64,000 nt of DNA. Source: Laburnicola sp. R22_1. Its lineage: Eukaryota > Ascomycota > Dothideomycetes > Pleosporales > Didymosphaeriaceae. A program made the position numbers and the translations under genes. Each line of letters starts with the position of its first letter. The first letter of the stretch is position 1. This document shows positions 58,020-64,000 of this stretch, one piece after another. The notes below the pieces were generated by a model. The model saw nothing but the letters and a program-made list of their open reading frames with translations. It did no database searches and had not been told where the DNA came from. Location: positions 1,116,001-1,180,000 of the forward strand of contig JACONQ010000021.1 in assembly GCA_014281115.1 (NCBI GenBank), given 5' to 3'.

Positions 58020-58115
58020 GCCTTTTTCACGCTCTTTTTAATTACTAAGCCGGGGGCTCTGCTTTTTTTGTTATGTTATTTGAGATGAAAGCCTTTGTCG
58101 TGCTACCCCTAGGTA
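58020..58115 (-). repeat. Dispersed repeat copy C, least mutated
   Basis: In minus-strand sense it begins CTACCTAGGGGTAGCACG, then ACAAAGGCTTTCATCTC and an A-rich tract with GAGCCCCCGG. Comparison with copies A (5809) and B (49061) shows C-to-T changes in those copies. Here it forms the right end of the pogo relic on its left, suggesting that all three copies are ends of one pogo-like family. Confidence 0.6.
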
Positions 58116-59287
58116 GTTAATTTAACGCCACATACTAATAGTAACTTATTTATATTAGCGTAGACTATAGTTAAGAAAAAGACCCTTTACTACTATTAAC
58201 TATTGTCTAGCACTCCCTCTTATATAAGAGAAAGCTCTCATTCTACTATCTACTCTATAATAACTAAGTAACTAAGTAACTAAGCGACTAAGTAACTAAG
58301 TAGGTGCTGGCTTATCTACTATATTGCAACTACACTTTAAGGCTAAATTTAATATAATTTATACTATAGGAGTTGTTAACGTTACTACTATTAACGCACT
58401 ACCTACTAAGAGAAAAGGCATAGTTAGAAATATAGCGTAGAAGCTAAGCCTAATAAGGTAGAAAAAAAAAGTAAAGACTATAAATAGCTAGTAAAGCTAC
58501 TTCTACTTACTTACTATATTATGCAACATCTTAGTATATTGCTTATAAGCTTATTATCCTTATAATTATTATTAACTAGAGTAAGAATAAATATAGGCGA
58601 ATAAAGACTATGCTAGGCAGCAGATAAGAAAGGTTAACTAGACTACTCACTACTATAGATAATAACAAGTTTCTTAGAAACGTAGAGAAGTGCTAGGATG
58701 AGGGCCTATAGTGGCTAGTTAATATTTACGAGCTAGTGCAATGGCTATAGAAGAGGGAGAGAAGGAGGGGGAGTTACTAAGTTAATTTTAAAATTAAATA
58801 ATTTTCTTTTAATTATGTGATCTGATTATAAAGAGCCTATGGGTCTTGGTTAAGACTAAACGAATAATTTTCTTCTGGTTCTAGCGATTTAATTTTTATA
58901 ATTACAGCCTTAATTAAATTTATATTAGTAGAGTTGTTGTGTGTTAAAGTTAGGGTGTTGCATTAACTGCCGAGGCAGGGTACTCCTAGACACGGCACTA
59001 CCTAGGCGGCACACAAAAACTATATATAGGTAGCTTACCTAATAGTGCTTTTACGCTTGGCTAATAGTGTAGTCTAGGCTAGCGTAGTAGTAGGTGTGGC
59101 TAGTAAAGCTAGACTAGAGTAGGGTAGTAGTAAATTTTAGTACAAACACAATATAAATATATTATAAATAGATTTATATAAACACTAGACAATAATATAT
59201 AAAGTTATTACTAACACTCTTACGCACATAATTAGCAATATGCCGCCTTACTATTCTATCTTTATCTAAATTAAAAGCTTTGTAAGT
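58116..59287. other. AT-rich spacer with a partial copy of the palindrome arm
   Basis: No gene is recognised. A run of AACTAAGTAACTAAG-like tandem 8-mers lies near 58265-58300. At 58902-58968 the sequence reads the arm terminus of the foldback element at 54616 with fewer mutations (CAGTTAATGCAACACCC on the minus strand). 58960-59010 is a less mutated GC-richer patch (GCCGAGGCAGGG, CCTAGGCGGCAC). The rest is TpA-rich. Confidence 0.45.
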
Positions 59288-59587
59288 TGTCTAAACATAT
59301 TTAGAATATATTTTAAATATGTTTAGAATATACCCTAAATATATTCTAAATATATTACTAATATATTTAGCTACTATATTGCCGCTACCTAGATTTAGAC
59401 AGCCTGCCTCTTAGTATTAGGCTATTTCTAATAGACGTAAATAGCGCTGTTATTATTAGGTTTGCGGAGAACCGCTACTGTATGCCTAGCTAAGGTGTAG
59501 AAGGCCTTTGCAATATAAGTTTAAACATATTTAGAATATATTTAGAATTTATTGCGAATATGTTTAGTGTCTATATACGTTCTCTAG

Positions 59588-60910
<1,323 letters not shown>

Positions 60911-61019
60911 CGCCCTTTATACTAACCCTATAGTGTGTGAACTGTTAAGTTTCTTTTTATATAAAGAAAGTATACTAACGGATATGTAGAGGCTATAAGT
61001 AGGTCCTTATACAATTCTA

Positions 61020-64000
61020 GATTAGGCTAAAAACGTTAGCAATATATTCTAAATATGTTCTAAATATATTTACATAGCTTACCTTACTCTTTATCTACTT
61101 CTTCCTCTTATTAGTTAACTTATAGATAGGTACATCTAATAGCGTAACTAAATTCGCTATTTTACTTATCTTTTTATTACTAGCCTTATTACTTTCTTTT
61201 ATATTATCTAGCTTAGGCTACCTTTGTCCCTATTATGTATTTCCTTATTACTTATCTTCTTAACTTCCTTACTTATATTCTTATTGTCTATACTGTCTAA
61301 CCTTTAAACCTTGTCTAGAACCTTCTCTTTTATATTATTTTCTTTAAACTTATTTTAAATGTGTTTAAAATATGTTTCTATAACTATTTAATACTAGGCA
61401 ATCGCAGTTTAAGTGTGGAAAATACTAAATTGTTTAGGCTTTTAGCGCGTAATAGGATAGTCTTAGTAGTTTCTCTTTATGTGGGTGTGTAGAAGATTGC
61501 AGTTCTTATACTAATACTAAATATCTTTGGAATATATTTTAAAAATATTATAAATATATTTAAGAAGACTTATCCTATAAAGCTCTATATTTCCTTTAAA
61601 GATAAGTGCGCGATAGTACATCTTGCTAGAGTAGATATAATATTCTTTCCTTTCTTCTTCTTTGGAGAATTCTAGTGCGCTCTTAGGAAGGTGTCTAAGG
61701 TTAGCGTATTACTAATAGGAAGGCTGCGTAAATATATTAGGAATATATTTAGGATATATTTAAGTAGAGTATATATCTTATTAGAGAGCCATTTTAAATA
61801 GAGGATAGATAAGTTAGAGGAATGCAAATAGGGCGAGAATAGATTCTTATAAGATGCGAACCCCGTAGTTATCCCCTTTATAGGCTAGTATAGAAAATTT
61901 CTTTCTTACGTGTTTTACTAAATCTAAATAAATATATTTGTATTATATTCTAAAAGTATTTATATAGGTAAAAAGTTAAACTTTTCTATAAAAATTTTGA
62001 GCTTAAACTATATAATTATCTTAATCTATAGCGCACCTACTAGCCTCTTAAGGACTTACTCTAAAACCTTATTAGATTGCTATAGCATAGTTAGTTAAAA
62101 TATTCTAAATATATCCTAGATATGTTTAAAATATATTTAAACTTACTAGTTACGCAGCTAGCTCTATACGCTCTCTATAGTAGTAGTGCGTGCGGGCCCT
62201 ATATAACCTTTTCTAACTAAAGTTTAGTTGCTACTATTAAAAATTAGCTAACACACGTAAATATATTCTAAATCTATTTAAACTTATTACTTTAGCAAGG
62301 ACGGTAGTAGTAGAGTAAGGCGGAAAATCCTCATATTACTATAAGTTAGTATGAATATGTTTAGAAGCGGTGTAGAACTTGTTTAAATATACTAAGAATA
62401 TAGATTATTAGTAGGAACGGTCTTTCTAGATATCTAATATTTAGTAGTTAGGATTCGCGCCGCTATTCTTAGGCTCCTAAGTAAATGTTAGTTGTTAGTT
62501 AAATATAATATATTAGCTTAAATATATTCTAAATATATTCTAAATATATTCTAAATATATTCTAAATATATTAGGAATATATTCTAAATGTATTTAAACT
62601 AACCTTAGGCTTAGGCTTAGGCTTAGGCTTAAACTCGGGCTTAGGCTCAAGCTCGGGCTTAGGCTCAAACTCGGGCTTAGGCTTAAACTTAGGCTTAGAC
62701 TTAGGCTTAATAGAGACATTTGGCTATTACTATGTTAGCTTAAATATATTCTAAATATATTTAAACTAACCTTAGGCTTAGGCTTAGGCTTATCCTCTTC
62801 GCCCTCCTATCTATCTATTAGCTTTAGTCTATTTGAATTATTATAAAAGTATACCTCTCTAGCCTCTACTATAGCAATGGCATTATAGCGGACTATAATA
62901 GTCTTATACTATCCTAAACCAAATTAGCTTAAATATATTAAGAATATAATTAGAATATAATTAGAATATAATTATACCTTTAATTGCGACTATATCTTAG
63001 CTACGTAGGTTACTAAAGTAATTCTATATTTAAATTAGCCTGCCTATATTTAGGACTTATATAATAAGATATATAGCCTCTACTACCTAGACACTATATG
63101 TGTTTTCTAGGTATATTTTTAGAGCGCTACGTATATTATATTTTGCCTTAAATATGTTAGTAATATGTTTATAAGATATTTAAGCATAGCTTATATTATA
63201 TAGTATACTAAAGAGCGCTAATAGCTATTTATAGCACACCATCCTAAAGTTTATAATATCTTACTATTTATTATCTTTAAGAGTTTTATACCTTTAATAA
63301 TAAACTTTTTCTTTTTATATCTCTTATATGGCGGCTAAACTTATTAGGAACGTATTTAAAACATATTCTAGATCTATTTAAGCTAGCTTATAAAGTTTAA
63401 GAGGCGGAGTGTTATTATATAGGTGTGTAAGTATGTGTAGGTAGTGTAGGCGTAGCTAGTATACAGAATAGCAATATTGCTTAAAAATATTTAGAACTTA
63501 TTTATATTGTGTTAATATTAGTAATTACTAAACTCTTAGCGCTAATTAAACTAGCCTATACGCTAACCCGCTAATATGCCCTAGTAATAATAAATAGCTA
63601 TAAGAGTGAATAACTAGCCAACTTGCCTCGCCAATATTAAATAATAATATTTAGAATATATTCTAAACATATTTATAGACCCTAGAACTACTACTCCTTC
63701 TTCTTTTAAAACTAAAACTAATCCCTCTTAAATTAAAGCTGCTGCTATATAAGCTATAGCTGTTTCTCTTTTCTTACTTCTTTAAACTCTGCCTTCTACT
63801 TTTCTAGAGCAAGTCTATTTTACTCTAGCTATATTTTCTTACAATTAGACTATATGTTTTACCTTAATAGTACTGCCTATTACTATAGGAACTATAATGC
63901 ACTGAAACAAATTAGTAAAATAATTAGAATATATTTAAACTTTCTTACTCTAGTACTAGAGAGGACTAAAGTAGTAAGAACCTTAAGATAGATAGAGTTT
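61020..64000 (-). pseudogene. Intron-dense low-complexity gene or genes, RIP-damaged (minus strand)
   Basis: Exons on the minus strand, in order: (63681-63901 tentative), (62978-63146 tentative), 62772-62918, 62604-62723, 62393-62476, 62288-62338, 62147-62233, 61966-62079. The last six are 49, 40, 28, 17, 29 and 38 codons, exact multiples of three in phase 0. Introns such as 63902-63948 (GTAAGA, TACTAAT, TTTCAG), 62724-62771 (GTTAGT, GCTAAC, TAATAG), 62339-62392 (GTATAT, TACTAAC, TTATAG) and 62080-62146 (GTAAGT, CTAAC, CTATAG) are textbook fungal introns. Products: a Gln/Lys/Glu-rich coiled coil (63.7-63.9 kb), a Pro-Lys repeat, and unrecognised segments. Stops in the six firm exons are only TAA/TAG. 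It extends beyond the right edge. The left limit is uncertain and there may be two genes. Confidence 0.65.
62604..62723 (-). repeat. Hexanucleotide repeat exon coding for Pro-Lys/Pro-Glu repeats
   Basis: On the plus strand this looks like (TTAGGC)n with CTCGGG variants. On the minus strand it is a 40-codon exon with no stop: PNVSIKPKSK, then repeats of the type KPKPEFE and KPKPELE, ending in PKPKPKPK. It is flanked by introns 62477-62603 and 62724-62771. The upstream exon also ends in three Pro-Lys pairs, so the repeat spans the intron. This is why the repeat survived: its codons CCT AAG contain no CpA. Confidence 0.75.

Noticed and set aside
49061..58115. A single 9-kb transposon bounded by repeat copies B and C
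   Set aside because: The two copies lie on opposite sides of the chromovirus 2 and Gypsy 1 LTRs, whose target duplications and frames show they are complete. B and C must therefore belong to separate insertions.
62604..62790. (TTAGGC)n resembling a nematode telomere repeat
   Set aside because: It is interspersed with CTCGGG variants, lies inside an open frame coding Pro-Lys repeats and is flanked by introns. It is not terminal. Fungal telomeres are normally TTAGGG.

Overview
The window comes from a filamentous ascomycete (Pezizomycotina). The evidence is a very large fungal-type non-ribosomal peptide synthetase (NRPS) with one short canonical spliceosomal intron, together with fungal Tc1, pogo/Fot, Gypsy-chromovirus and Copia elements. 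These elements carry the signature of repeat-induced point mutation (RIP): long AT-rich blocks dominated by TpA, in-frame stops that are almost all TAA/TAG where Gln or Trp is expected, and catalytic Asp turned into Asn. I cannot name the species.

Layout. 1-2600 is GC-balanced and shows no convincing gene, only a small inverted-repeat element. 2600-13050 is an AT-rich graveyard: a Tc1/mariner element (5905-10245) split by a pogo element (6949-9162), then another pogo relic split by an un-RIPped solo LTR (11930-12221, target duplication CTTAT). A 385-bp TA-flanked MITE (13048-13432) sits in a truncated pogo transposase fragment. The GC-balanced island 13435-32155 holds one gene, an apparently intact 5893-residue, five-module NRPS on the minus strand (13792-31537). 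Transposons abut it at both ends.

31998-54611 is one nested retrotransposon pile. A Gypsy chromovirus (LTRs near 31998-32209 and 54410-54611) is interrupted by a minus-strand Copia element (36132-41644, duplication ACTAT), by a GC-balanced island (about 41652-41916), and by a second chromovirus (42441-52266, duplication AAAGG). The second chromovirus carries a further insertion (about 49061-50270) and an un-RIPped 148-bp solo LTR (51170-51317). Then come a near-perfect palindrome of about 950 bp (54616-55569) and another minus-strand pogo relic (about 55700-58115).

59.3-64.0 kb is the most unusual part. It contains two RIP-damaged, intron-dense genes, one on each strand. Their short introns are built largely from an 11-bp unit (consensus near TAAATATATTC) repeated two to seven times between donor, branch-site and acceptor signals. 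Thirteen exons that I could delimit by eye are all multiples of three. They encode low-complexity segments: poly-Asn, Asn/Asp/Lys-rich, Pro-Lys repeats and a Gln-rich coiled coil. I read these introns as candidate introner-like elements.

How it works together. The NRPS has the order A-T-E, C-A-T, C-A-T, C-A-T, C-A-T, terminal C, which predicts a peptide of five building blocks with a D-configured first residue, released by a terminal condensation-like domain, probably as a ring. Two of its five A domains (modules 4 and 5) have Gly in place of the Asp that normally holds the alpha-amino group. No tailoring enzyme, transporter or regulator is visible, so the NRPS is solitary within this window and is embedded in sequence likely to be heterochromatic.
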